A stretch of DNA of 64,000 nt from Pseudomonas oryzihabitans (GTDB lineage: Bacteria; Pseudomonadota; Gammaproteobacteria; Pseudomonadales; Pseudomonadaceae): NCBI RefSeq assembly GCF_007665395.1, contig NZ_VDND01000007.1:62001-126000 (forward strand), in the 5' to 3' direction. A program made the translations under genes and the position numbers. The notes under the pieces were generated by a model. It saw only the letters and a program-made list of their open reading frames with translations, ran no database searches and was not told the origin of the DNA. Positions 20,584 to 30,252 of the stretch are shown here, piece after piece; positions within the stretch are counted from its first letter, which is position 1; every line of letters starts with the position of its first letter.

Positions 20584-21282
20584 ATGTCCGCCTGCCAGTC
20601 TCCCATCATCGTCGCCCTGGATTTCCCCTCGTCGTCCGCCGCCCTGGCGCTGGCCGACCGGCTCGACCCCGCCACCTGCCGGGTCAAGGTCGGCAAGGAG
20701 CTGTTCACCGCCAGCGCCGCCGGGGTGGTGGAGGCGCTGCGCACGCGCGGCTTCGAGGTGTTCCTCGACCTGAAATTCCACGACATCCCCAACACCACCG
20801 CCATGGCGGTCAAGGCCGCGGCGGAAATGGGCGTCTGGATGGTCAACGTCCACTGCTCGGGCGGCCTGCGCATGATGACCGCCTGTCGCGAGACCCTGGA
20901 GGCCTTCAACGGACCCAAGCCGCTGCTGATCGGCGTGACCGTGCTGACCAGCATGGAGCGCGAGGACCTGGCCGACATCGGCCTGGACGTGGATCCCCAG
21001 GAGCAGGTCCTGCGCCTGGCCGGCCTGGCCGCCCGCGCTGGTATGGACGGCCTGGTGTGCTCGGCCCAGGAGGCGGCAGCGCTCAAGGCCGCGCAGCCGG
21101 CGCTGCAACTGGTCACCCCCGGTATCCGTCCGGCTGGCAGTGCCCTGGACGACCAGCGCCGCATCCTCACCCCGCGCGAAGCCCTGGATGCCGGTTCCGA
21201 CTACCTGGTGATCGGTCGCCCCATCGCCCGCGCGGCCGATCCGGCGCGCGCCGTGGAAGAGATTCTCGCCACCCTGAAATAA
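20584..21282 (+). CDS. pyrF: Orotidine 5'-phosphate decarboxylase
   Basis: Last enzyme of UMP synthesis, decarboxylating OMP. The catalytic block [17 protein letters not shown] carries the Asp-Lys-Asp charge network, and IVALDFPSS opens the TIM barrel. The C-terminal phosphate loop is VTPGIRP and [14 protein letters not shown]. The protein has 232 residues from ATG 20584, normal for Pseudomonas; upstream in-frame starts only add non-homologous residues. The MoxR-DUF58-TgpA genes follow, the order known from P. aeruginosa. Confidence 0.98.
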   Translation: MSACQSPIIVALDFPSSSAALALADRLDPATCRVKVGKELFTASAAGVVEALRTRGFEVFLDLKFHDIPNTTAMAVKAAAEMGVWMVNVHCSGGLRMMTACRETLEAFNGPKPLLIGVTVLTSMEREDLADIGLDVDPQEQVLRLAGLAARAGMDGLVCSAQEAAALKAAQPALQLVTPGIRPAGSALDDQRRILTPREALDAGSDYLVIGRPIARAADPARAVEEILATLK

Positions 21283-21385
21283 GCGGCAAACCTCTCGGGC
21301 GGCGCTTGCCGGCCAAAGGTGCTGCTATTCTCGGTCTGCAGGCCGGCGTCTCCTCGCGCCGGCGCAAGGCGAGAGACTCCAGGGC

Positions 21386-22299
<914 letters not shown>

Positions 22300-22303
<4 letters not shown>

Positions 22304-23256
22304 CCGCCAGCGCCTGGCAGCGCTATCGAGACGGCTGGCTGGCGCGACGGATACCGCCGGCCACGCGCATCACCCTCGATCAGCGCCGCATCTTCATCCT
22401 GCCCACCCGCCAGGGCGCGGCCTTCGCCGTCGCCCTGCTGCTGATGCTGCTGGCCGGCATCAACTACCAGAACAGCCTGGCCTATGGCCTGACCTTCCTG
22501 CTGTTCTCCCTGGCGCTGGTGGCCATGCTGCACACCTATCGCAACCTGGCCGGCCTGCAACTGGCCGGTGGCGGCGCCAGCCCGGTATTCGCCGGGGAGG
22601 TGGCCGGTTTTCGCCTGCGCCTGGAAAGCGACCGGCGCGCGCACCAGGCCATCGCCCTGGGTTGGCGCGGCGAGCCCCTGGTGGTCAGCGATGTCCCCGC
22701 GGGCGAGACCGTCGCCCTGCAGGTCTTCCATCCCGCACCGACCCGGGGCTGGCTCAGGCCCGAGCGGCTGCGGGTGGAGAGCCGCTTTCCGCTGGGCCTG
22801 TTCGTCGCCTGGAGCTGGCTGGACCTGGACGTGCGCGCCCTGGTCTATCCGCCGCCACTGGTGAGCGCGACGCCGCTGCGCAGTGGCCAGGATGCCGGGA
22901 GCGAGGACGGCCAGCGCCAGACGGGGCAGGGCGCCGACGACTTCCAGGGATTGCGCGCCTATCAGCCCGGCGACTCGCGTCGGCGGCTGGACTGGAAGGC
23001 CTTTTCCCGGGGTCAGGGGCTGCTGGTGAAGGAGTTCACCGCCCTGGCCGGTAGCGAACTCTGGCTGGATTTCAGCGTGCTCGATGGCGACACCGAGACG
23101 CGGCTGTCTTGGCTGTGCCAGGCGGTGCTGGACTGCAGTGCCCGCCAGCTGCGCTTCGGCCTGAGACTGCCCGGGGTGGAGCTGGCGCCGGCCAGTGGCG
23201 AAAGCCAGCGCGACGCGGCGTTGCAGGCCCTGGCCCTGTTCGGGCGGCCGTCATGA
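22300..23256 (+). CDS. DUF58 (VWA-like) membrane protein
   Basis: A 318-residue protein with two N-terminal transmembrane helices (residues about 38-85) and the DUF58 signature QPGDSRRRLDWKAFSRGQGL near residue 225. DUF58 is a von Willebrand A-like fold that works with MoxR ATPases. GTG 22300 overlaps the moxR stop (GTGA), and the gene's own stop overlaps the tgpA ATG (ATGA), so the three proteins are made together. Probably an inner-membrane partner for TgpA. Exact role unknown. Confidence 0.92.
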
Positions 23257-25262
23257 GCACCGCCGTGCCGCACCCCATTCCGCGCATCGCCCTGATCTGG
23301 CTGCTGGTGGCCCAGGCCCTGGTGATCCTGCCGCACCTCACCCACCTGCCACCCTGGGTCGGCCTGCTCTGGGCCTTCTGCGCCGGCTGGCGGGTCTTGC
23401 TGTTCCGCATGCGGGTGCGGGCACCGACGCGGATCGAGAAGGGCGGCCTGCTGCTGCTGACCATGGGCGGCATCTGGCTGTCACGCGGCTCCTTCATCGG
23501 CCTGGATGCCGGCGCCGTGCTGCTGCTGGTGACCTTCGCCCTCAAGCTGATCGAGATGCACAGCCGGCGCGACGCCCTGGTGGTGATCTACCTGGGTTTC
23601 TTCGCCGTGGTGATCGCCTACCTGTTTGAGGACGGCCTGCTCGCCGCGCTCTACAGCCTGTTGCCGGTGACCGCCCTGGTGGCGGCGCTGATCGGCCTGC
23701 AGCAGAGCACCTTGGCCAGCCGCCCGCTGGCCACCCTGAAGGTCGCCGGTACCCTGCTGCTGCAGGCGGTACCCCTGATGCTGCTGCTGTTCCTGGTCTT
23801 CCCGCGCATCGGTCCGCTGTGGTCGCTGCCCCAGCCGGGCGACCAGGCGCGCACCGGCCTGGGCGAGAGCATGGCGCCGGGCGAGATCGCGCGGCTTTCG
23901 CAGTCCGCCGAGCGGGTGTTCCGCGTCAGCTTCGATGGCGAACGGCCAGGCCAGCGCGACCTCTACTGGCGCGCCACCACCTACGAGCGCTTCGATGGCG
24001 CGCGCTGGTCGGTGGATCCGGACACGGCCTGGAGTCCGGAGCCCGCCTGGACGCCGAGCGGACCCCGGCTGGACTACCAGGTGATCATGGAGCCGAGCGG
24101 GCGACCCTGGCTCTATGGGCTGGACGTGGCGCGCAGCGACCAGCGCGACGTGCGCCTGGCCAGTGACTTCCACCTGCAGCGTCGGCGGCCGGTGGACCAG
24201 GCGCTGCGCTACCGGGTATCCAGCTGGCCGCAGGCCACCCGCGAGCCGGAGCGGCTGTCCGCCTCCAGCCAGCGTCGCGCCCTGCAACTCCCCAGTGGCG
24301 GCGAACCCCGTACCCGCGGCTGGGTCGCCCAGCTGAAGATGCGCCATCCGGCGCCCGCGGCCCTGGCCGAGGCGATCCTGGCCTATTTTCGCCAGCAGCC
24401 CTTCGTCTATACGCTGCAACCGCCCACGGCAGGCGTCGATGCCATCGACGCCTTCCTCTTCGACAACCACCGCGGCTTCTGTGCCCACTATGCCGGCGCC
24501 ATGACCTTCGCGTTGCGGGTGGCGGGCATACCCGCGCGAGTGGTGGCGGGCTACCAGGGCGGTGAATTCAACGCGGCCGGCGGCTACCTGCTGGTGCAGC
24601 AATTCGATGCCCATGCCTGGGTGGAATACTGGCTGCCAGGGCGCGGCTGGGTCAGCGCCGATCCCACCGCCCAGGTGGCGCCCGAGCGGGTCGAGCGCGG
24701 GCTGCAGGAAGCCCTGGCGGCCCAGGGCACGGCCAATGAGTTTCTCGGCGGCGATCCCTTCGCCGCCAATCGCTACCGCAATCTAGCCTGGCTCAACAGC
24801 CTGCGGCTGGGCTGGGACAGGGTCAACTACGGCTGGCAGCGCTGGGTGCTCAACTACCAGGAGGATACCCAGGGCGAGGTGTTCAAGCGCCTGCTGGGGG
24901 AGGGCTCGCTGCAACGCCTGGGGCTGGTCTTGGCTGGGGTGGTGCTGGCGGTGCTTGGGGTGATGGCGCTGCTGGTGCTCAAGCCCTGGCAGCGGCAACG
25001 GGATCCACTGCTGGCGCGCTTCGCTCAATTCGAACGCCTGCTGGCGCGCCAGGGGGTGACTCGCGGCCAGGGCGAGGCGGCCGGCGCCTTCGCCGGACGG
25101 GCCATGACCGAACTACCCGCGGCGCGCGCGGCGATCGCAGCCTTTTCCCGGGAATTCCAGGCGCAACGCTATGCCGGTCGACCCCAGGATCCAGCGGCCC
25201 TGGCGCGTCTGCTCAGGGCGCTGGGCAGCCGCCTGCGGGATCGTCAGGCGCGCAGCGACTGA
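23253..25262 (+). CDS. tgpA: Protein-glutamine gamma-glutamyltransferase TgpA
   Basis: A 669-residue inner-membrane transglutaminase. Six or so transmembrane helices occupy residues about 10-185, a large periplasmic transglutaminase-like domain follows, one further helix lies near 565-585, and a cytoplasmic DUF4129-like tail ends the chain. The catalytic triad is Cys410 (NHRGFCAHYAG), His454 (FDAHAWVEYW) and Asp470 (WVSADPTAQ); its spacing, 44 and 16 residues, equals that reported for P. aeruginosa TgpA. Its start overlaps the DUF58 stop. TgpA is reported essential in P. aeruginosa; its substrate in the envelope is not known. Confidence 0.96.
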   Translation: MSTAVPHPIPRIALIWLLVAQALVILPHLTHLPPWVGLLWAFCAGWRVLLFRMRVRAPTRIEKGGLLLLTMGGIWLSRGSFIGLDAGAVLLLVTFALKLIEMHSRRDALVVIYLGFFAVVIAYLFEDGLLAALYSLLPVTALVAALIGLQQSTLASRPLATLKVAGTLLLQAVPLMLLLFLVFPRIGPLWSLPQPGDQARTGLGESMAPGEIARLSQSAERVFRVSFDGERPGQRDLYWRATTYERFDGARWSVDPDTAWSPEPAWTPSGPRLDYQVIMEPSGRPWLYGLDVARSDQRDVRLASDFHLQRRRPVDQALRYRVSSWPQATREPERLSASSQRRALQLPSGGEPRTRGWVAQLKMRHPAPAALAEAILAYFRQQPFVYTLQPPTAGVDAIDAFLFDNHRGFCAHYAGAMTFALRVAGIPARVVAGYQGGEFNAAGGYLLVQQFDAHAWVEYWLPGRGWVSADPTAQVAPERVERGLQEALAAQGTANEFLGGDPFAANRYRNLAWLNSLRLGWDRVNYGWQRWVLNYQEDTQGEVFKRLLGEGSLQRLGLVLAGVVLAVLGVMALLVLKPWQRQRDPLLARFAQFERLLARQGVTRGQGEAAGAFAGRAMTELPAARAAIAAFSREFQAQRYAGRPQDPAALARLLRALGSRLRDRQARSD

Positions 25263-25423
25263 GGCGCGGGGAGTGCCTCGGGTTCCTGCAGGGCGAAGGC
25301 CACCAGGCAGGCCAGGGCGCCGAGGATCGACGCCTGGGGATGAGGGCTGCCCAGGGCCTGGGCGATGCAGCCGAGGCCGAGCAGCAGCAGGACGGTGGAG
25401 GTGAGGCGAGTGACCGAGCGCAT
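25244..25423 (-). CDS. Small hypothetical membrane protein
   Basis: A 59-residue ORF from ATG 25423 with GGAG about 7 nt upstream (in CGGAGACCCGTC). Two hydrophobic stretches (STVLLLLGLGCIAQALG and ASILGALACLVAFALQ) suggest two membrane helices. It converges with tgpA and overlaps its 3' end by 19 nt. I recall a small hypothetical gene at this place in P. aeruginosa, which supports it. No domain recognised. Confidence 0.5.
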   Translation of the reverse strand: MRSVTRLTSTVLLLLGLGCIAQALGSPHPQASILGALACLVAFALQEPEALPAPQSLRA

Positions 25424-25497
25424 GACGGGTCTCCGAAAAGGTGCGGGCATCTTGCCGCCTGTCGGGCTACCGCGCGAATGCGCTCTCGCTATGGAGC

Positions 25498-26772
25498 CTA
25501 TAGGCGCAGCTGGCGGATGGCCTGGTTCAGGGTGCCGGCCAGGGCGGCGAGTTCGGTGCTGGTGCTGGCCGAGTCCTGCGTGAGCAGCATGGTCCTTTCC
25601 GTGACGTCGCGGATGCCTACCACCGACCTGCTCATCTCTTCCGCCACCTGGGCCTGCTGTTCCGCGGCCACGGCGATCTGGGTGTTGCTGTCGCGCATCA
25701 GGGTCACGGCGGCGGTGATGTCGGCCAGGGCCTGTCCGGCGGCGCCGGCCTGGACCACGCAGTCGTCGGCCTTGAGCGAACTCTCGCGCATGAATTCCAC
25801 CGCATCGCGGGTACCGGCCTGGAGGCTGTCGACCATGCGGGTGATCTCGTCGGTGGAGCCCTGGACGCGCTTGGCCAGGTTGCGCACCTCGTCGGCCACC
25901 ACGGCGAAGCCACGCCCGGCCTCACCGGCGCGGGCGGCCTCGATGGCGGCGTTGAGCGCCAGCAGATTGGTCTGCTCGGCGATACCGTGGATGACGTTGA
26001 CCACGCTGGTGATGCGCTCGCTGTTCTCGGCCAGCTCCTGGATCATCACCGCGGTCTGCTGCACCCCTTGCGACAGGTCGGCGATGGAGTGGCTGACGAG
26101 GTCCACCGCCTGCTGACCGGCGCCGGCCAGGCGGTCGGCTTCCTGGGACTGGTCGCGGGTACCGGCGGCGTGCTCGGCGATCTGCTGCACGGTGGCGCTC
26201 ATCTCGTTGATCGCCGTGGCGGCCTGGTCGGTCTCGTGCTGTTGATCGTGCATGCCGCCGCGGACGCCCTGCATGCCGCTGGCCAGGCGCCCGGCGCCTT
26301 CGTCCAGGCGCGCGGCGCTGGCGGCCACGGTGCCGACCACGCGGGTGTAGCTGTCCTGCATGGCGTTGAAGGCCTGGGTCATCTGCCCGACCTCGTCGCG
26401 GCCACGTACCTCGACCCGAGCGGTGAGGTCGCCGTCGCGCTCCACCCGCAGCATGGTGTCCTTGAGCCGTTGCAGGTTGCCAAGGATGAAGCGGATCAGC
26501 AGCTGCGAGGCCACCAGCAGCACCAGCATCAGCACGCCCACGGCCAGGGCGTATTCCGGGGCGCGGGCGAGGAAGACTTCGCCGAAGGTCGGCGCGCTCA
26601 GGGTGGCAGCCGCCTCACCCACGACGGCCTTGACTGCCTTGAGCTGCTCGGCGCGACCGGCGACCTCCAGCTGCATGGCGAACAGCACCAGCAAGAGGCT
26701 GGTGACGAAGGCGACGGCATTGACCGCCCAGAATTTGTACTTGAGGGAGATATCGCGCAGCCAGGCGAACAT
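25498..26772 (-). CDS. Methyl-accepting chemotaxis protein
   Basis: A 424-residue chemoreceptor from ATG 26772 ([15 protein letters not shown]). It has a first helix (residues about 15-32), an unusually short periplasmic loop of some 40 residues, a second helix (about 73-93), a HAMP linker, then the cytoplasmic signalling coiled coil with the hairpin tip [20 protein letters not shown] and EVRNLAKR. The small external segment leaves little room for a normal ligand domain, so it may sense membrane state or work with a partner. An ATG at 26781 is an alternative start. Single gene. Confidence 0.92.
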   Translation of the reverse strand: MFAWLRDISLKYKFWAVNAVAFVTSLLLVLFAMQLEVAGRAEQLKAVKAVVGEAAATLSAPTFGEVFLARAPEYALAVGVLMLVLLVASQLLIRFILGNLQRLKDTMLRVERDGDLTARVEVRGRDEVGQMTQAFNAMQDSYTRVVGTVAASAARLDEGAGRLASGMQGVRGGMHDQQHETDQAATAINEMSATVQQIAEHAAGTRDQSQEADRLAGAGQQAVDLVSHSIADLSQGVQQTAVMIQELAENSERITSVVNVIHGIAEQTNLLALNAAIEAARAGEAGRGFAVVADEVRNLAKRVQGSTDEITRMVDSLQAGTRDAVEFMRESSLKADDCVVQAGAAGQALADITAAVTLMRDSNTQIAVAAEQQAQVAEEMSRSVVGIRDVTERTMLLTQDSASTSTELAALAGTLNQAIRQLRL

Positions 26773-26932
26773 AGGGGGCATCCAGTCGGCGGGGCCGTCC
26801 AGCCTGACAGGCCGAGGCAACCCGGATCTTGACTGGCGTCAACGTCCTGCAGGGAGGGGCGCGACGCCGCGGAACGAGCCCAGAGGTTAACGGCGCGCGC
26901 CGTCTCGACTTTAGCGCAGCGGCGCCACCGGC

Positions 26933-27763
26933 TTACTCGACTGCCTCGACCCGCTCTGGCGCGGCCACGGGCGGCAGGTTGAAGAAGGCGCGGGCGGTGG
27001 CGGTGGTGTGCAGCGCGGTCTGCTCGGGCGTTTCGTTGCGCAGGCGCGCCACGGTGCGCAGGATCTCCGGCAGGAAGGCCGGCTCGTTGTGGCCATGGCG
27101 CGGCTTGGGCCTGAGGGTGCGCGGCAGCAGATAAGGCGCATCGGTCTCCAGCATCAGCCGGCCGACCGGGATCTGGCCGACCAGCTCGTGCAGGTGCAGG
27201 CCGCGGCGTTCGTCGCAGATCCAGCCGGTGATACCCAGGTGCAGGTCCAGATCCAGGTAGCCATAGAGCGCCTTGCGCTCGCCGGTGAAGCAATGCACCA
27301 CGGCGGCCGGCAGGTGGTCGCGGTAGTCGCGCAGGATCGCCAGCATCCGTTCGCTGGCGTCGCGCTCGTGGAGGAACACCGGGCGGCGCAACTCGGCGGC
27401 CAGCGCCAATTGCTCCTCGAAGCAGCGTTCCTGTTGCGGCCGCGGGGTGAAGTCGCGATTGAAGTCCAGGCCGCACTCGCCCAGGGCGCGGACCTTGGGC
27501 TGGCTGGCCAGGTCACGCAGGGTCCTGGCAGCGGCCGCGTCCCAGGTCGAGGCTTCGTGGGGATGGACGCCCGCGGTGCTGAACAGGGCTTCACCCGCAT
27601 CCAGGCGCAGGCAGAGATTGAGGGCGTTCTCGCTGTCGTCGAGGGTGGTGCCGGTCAGCACCAGTTGCATCACACCGGCGGCCTGGGCCCGCTCGATCAC
27701 CGCGTCCACCTCCTTGAGCAGACTGGGATGGGTGAGGTTGACGCCGATGTCGATCAATTGCAT
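26933..27763 (-). CDS. tatD: TatD 3'-5' exonuclease / metal-dependent hydrolase
   Basis: A 276-residue TIM-barrel hydrolase. It matches E. coli TatD more closely than the YcfH-type gene at 6.4 kb: [66 protein letters not shown] and [10 protein letters not shown] are near-identical segments. TatD is a Mg-dependent 3'-5' exonuclease on single-stranded nucleic acid and is linked to DNA repair. The metal ligands in the first, second and last of these motifs are all present. Divergent from mltF, 89 nt apart. Confidence 0.94.
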   Translation of the reverse strand: MQLIDIGVNLTHPSLLKEVDAVIERAQAAGVMQLVLTGTTLDDSENALNLCLRLDAGEALFSTAGVHPHEASTWDAAAARTLRDLASQPKVRALGECGLDFNRDFTPRPQQERCFEEQLALAAELRRPVFLHERDASERMLAILRDYRDHLPAAVVHCFTGERKALYGYLDLDLHLGITGWICDERRGLHLHELVGQIPVGRLMLETDAPYLLPRTLRPKPRHGHNEPAFLPEILRTVARLRNETPEQTALHTTATARAFFNLPPVAAPERVEAVE

Positions 27764-27852
27764 GGTGCGGACCTTCTACGAACTCTAATCCTTTCATTCT
27801 ATCCGTAGTCCGGGTGCTATCGGCGTCGTCCCGGCCAGGTCAGGAGTCCTGG

Positions 27853-29283
27853 ATGCCGTTTCGATTCACCCTTGCCGTCCTCGCCTGCCTGCTCGCCGGC
27901 TCCGTCCAGGCGCGCCTGGGTGCCTTGCCACCCGAGGCACCGCGCCACGTCGCGGCGCGCGACCTGGCCGCCGTCGAGCGGGCCGGCGAGTTGCGTGTGC
28001 TGGTCAACCAGAGTCGCCACAGCTCGGGCGAATGGAATGGCCAGGCACTGGGCGTCGAATATCGCCGGCTGCAGGCCTTCGTCCGTTATCTGCAGCACCA
28101 GCCGGGCGGACGGCAGCTGCGGCTGGTGTTCGTCCCCAAGGCCAAGGACGACCTGCTGGCGGCCCTGCAACGAGGCGAGGGCGACCTGGTTGCGCCGGGG
28201 GAAACCCTGCTGCCGCCTGCCCACTCCGCATTCATCGCCGCCGCGGTGGCGGCGCCGGCCAACCTGGTGGTGGTCGGCGGTCGCGGCCAGCGCCTGCCGC
28301 GGCAGTTGGAGCAACTGGCGGGGCGGCGAGTGGTGCTGCCTGCGGGTAGCGCGGCCGGCCCGGCCCTGGCGCGACTCAATGCCCAGCTGGAAAGACGCAG
28401 GCTGCGGCCAGTGCAGGTCGAGTGGGCCGATCCGAGCCTGGCGGTGGAAGACGTGCTGGAGCTGACCCAGGCCGGCATCTATCCGCTCAGCGTCGTCGAG
28501 TCCGGCCTCGCTCATCGCTGGGCCCGGGTACTGCCACGGTTGCGGGTGGCCGACCGGGTGGTGGTGGCCCATGACCAGGCGCAGCTCTGGTACCTGCGCG
28601 CCCCGGCGCAGCAGCTTGCCGAACGGATAAGGGCCTTCGCCCGGCAACCCCGGGCGCGCGACGATGACCAGGCCTTTCGCCAGGCCTATGGGCGCCGCTA
28701 CCAGGTGCGCGATCCGCTGCAGGCCCAAGATCGCCAGCGCCTGGCCCGGGTGCGGCCGCTGCTGCAGCGCTACGCCAAGGCCTACGACTTCGACTGGCTG
28801 ACCCTGGCCGCCATGGCCTACAAGGAGTCCGGGCTCGATCCCCAGGCCCGCGGCGCCGGACGAGCGGCGGGGCTGCTGCAGATCACACCGCGGGCGGCGC
28901 GCAGCGTCGGGGTGCGCGACCTCCACTCGGCCGACGCCAACGTCAAGGCCGCCACCCGCTACCTGGCCCGGCTGCGCCGGGAGTTCTTCTCCAGTCCGCG
29001 GCTGGCCGAACGCGAGCGCCGCGCCTTCACCCTGGCGGCCTACAACCTCGGGCCGGAACGCGTCCAGGCCTTGCGGGCCAAGGCGCGCAAGCAGGGCCTG
29101 GACGGTGATCGCTGGTTCTTCCAGGTCGAGCGCATCGCCGCCGAGGAGGTGGGTATCGGGGTGGTCAACTACGTGGCCAGCGTCAACAAGTACCGGGTGG
29201 CCTTCAGTCGCGAACGGGCGCGCCTCGAGGCGCCGGCCGTGGCGGCGGCGACCCCCGAGGCTGCCAGCCAGGAAGACGGGTGA
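27853..29283 (+). CDS. MltF-type membrane-bound lytic transglycosylase
   Basis: A 476-residue protein with a signal peptide (MPFRFTLAVLACLLAGSVQA), an extracellular solute-binding family 3 domain (residues about 40-265) and a C-terminal SLT lysozyme-like domain. The catalytic Glu is in MAYKESGLDPQA, followed by AAGLLQITP and FTLAAYNLGPERV. This two-domain layout is that of MltF, which cuts peptidoglycan with 1,6-anhydro product formation. No lipobox is seen, so attachment differs from true lipoproteins. ATG 27853 follows CAGGAG; an upstream in-frame ATG (27814) would spoil the signal peptide. In Pseudomonas this gene usually sits beside greB. Confidence 0.9.
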   Translation: MPFRFTLAVLACLLAGSVQARLGALPPEAPRHVAARDLAAVERAGELRVLVNQSRHSSGEWNGQALGVEYRRLQAFVRYLQHQPGGRQLRLVFVPKAKDDLLAALQRGEGDLVAPGETLLPPAHSAFIAAAVAAPANLVVVGGRGQRLPRQLEQLAGRRVVLPAGSAAGPALARLNAQLERRRLRPVQVEWADPSLAVEDVLELTQAGIYPLSVVESGLAHRWARVLPRLRVADRVVVAHDQAQLWYLRAPAQQLAERIRAFARQPRARDDDQAFRQAYGRRYQVRDPLQAQDRQRLARVRPLLQRYAKAYDFDWLTLAAMAYKESGLDPQARGAGRAAGLLQITPRAARSVGVRDLHSADANVKAATRYLARLRREFFSSPRLAERERRAFTLAAYNLGPERVQALRAKARKQGLDGDRWFFQVERIAAEEVGIGVVNYVASVNKYRVAFSRERARLEAPAVAAATPEAASQEDG

Positions 29284-29290
29284 GACCCGC

Positions 29291-29320
29291 TTGACAGGGG
29301 GACTGGGGCCTCCCTAGGAT
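29291..29320 (+). promoter_or_regulatory. Candidate sigma-70 promoter with structured leader
   Basis: TTGACA (29291-29296) and TAGGAT (29315-29320), 18 nt apart, form a good housekeeping promoter just after the mltF stop. The predicted leader of about 100 nt contains a hairpin, GCGCTTT (29354-29360) with AAAGCGC (29372-29378). Confidence 0.45.
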
Positions 29321-29427
29321 GATCCCGCGCCGATTTAAACAGCAACTTGCGGGGCGCTTTCAAATACCGCTAAAGCGCTGGACGGAACAGGCCTCGTACT
29401 ACCGCCCAGCTGGACCTACGAGGCGGA

Positions 29428-29742
29428 ATGTCGTCCATGCTACCTCTCCCGCTACGCCTTACTCCCCTTACCCAGGGCAAGCTCGCCTGTCACCCGGCCA
29501 TCCTGCTCGGCGGCCCCGACCAGCCCACCCTGCTGCGCTATCTCGAAGGCTGGCCCCAGCGCTGGCCGCACAGCCGTACCCTGCAGATCCGTTTCGCCAA
29601 CCAGGCTGAGCAGCTGCGCGGCTTCGCGGACGACAGCTTCGACTTCGCCGTGGTGCAATCGCCGGGCCGTGCCGGTCTCGAACCCCTGGTGCGAGAACTG
29701 ACCCGCGTGGCGCGGCAGGGCGTGATCACCCGCCGCCGCTAG
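29428..29742 (+). CDS. Small protein resembling the C-terminal half of a methyltransferase
   Basis: A 104-residue ORF with a good ribosome site (GAGGCGGA). The segment FADDSFDFAVVQSPGRAG followed by LVRELTRVARQGVITRRR looks like motifs IV-V of class I SAM-dependent methyltransferases (usually ...DDSFD... and ...RELRRVLRPGG...), but the glycine-rich SAM-binding motif I is absent. It is therefore either a shortened, non-catalytic relative or an unrelated protein. It converges with greB, 3 nt between stops. Function unknown. Confidence 0.6.
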   Translation: MSSMLPLPLRLTPLTQGKLACHPAILLGGPDQPTLLRYLEGWPQRWPHSRTLQIRFANQAEQLRGFADDSFDFAVVQSPGRAGLEPLVRELTRVARQGVITRRR

Positions 29743-29745
29743 CCG

Positions 29746-30249
29746 TCACTCCTCGGGATAGGCGATCTCGACGATGTACCAGCGCTGCTCGCCAGCCGGC
29801 GTCTGCAGACGGACTTCCGCGTCCAGCGCCTTGCCGACCAGCGCCCGTGCCAGCGGCGAGTCGATGCTGATGAGGTTCTGCCGGAGGTCCAGTTCGTCCG
29901 GGCCGACGATGCGGTAGCGCTTCTCGGCGCCGTCGTCGTCTTCCAGGGTGACCCAGGCGCCGAAATAGACCTTGCCCGGATCGGCTGGTCGCTCGCGGAT
30001 CACCTTGAGATTCTCCAGGCGCTTGCGCAGGAAGCGCACCCGGCTGTCGATCTCGCGCAGCATCTTCTTGCCGTAGATGTATTCGGCGTTTTCCGAACGG
30101 TCGCCCAGGGCCGCCGCCTCGCTCACCGCCTGGGTGACCTGGGGCCGGCGGACGTTCCACAGCTCGTGGAGTTCGGCGCGTAGCCGGGCTTCGCCGGCGG
30201 CGGTGATCAGGGGCGTGCCGGCGGTGCGCGGCGGACGGTAACGACTCAT
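29746..30249 (-). CDS. greB: Transcription elongation factor GreB
   Basis: A 167-residue factor that rescues backtracked RNA polymerase by stimulating transcript cleavage through the secondary channel. The N-terminal coiled coil carries the acidic tip at LGDRSENAEYIYGKKMLRE, and the C-terminal FKBP-like domain contains KVYFGAWVTLED and ISIDSPLARALVGK. The start is 3 nt past the stop of the ABC permease gene, so it is probably cotranscribed with that exporter. YGKKMLREIDSRVRFLRKRLE and the length favour GreB over GreA. Confidence 0.95.
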   Translation of the reverse strand: MSRYRPPRTAGTPLITAAGEARLRAELHELWNVRRPQVTQAVSEAAALGDRSENAEYIYGKKMLREIDSRVRFLRKRLENLKVIRERPADPGKVYFGAWVTLEDDDGAEKRYRIVGPDELDLRQNLISIDSPLARALVGKALDAEVRLQTPAGEQRWYIVEIAYPEE

Positions 30250-30252
30250 GGA

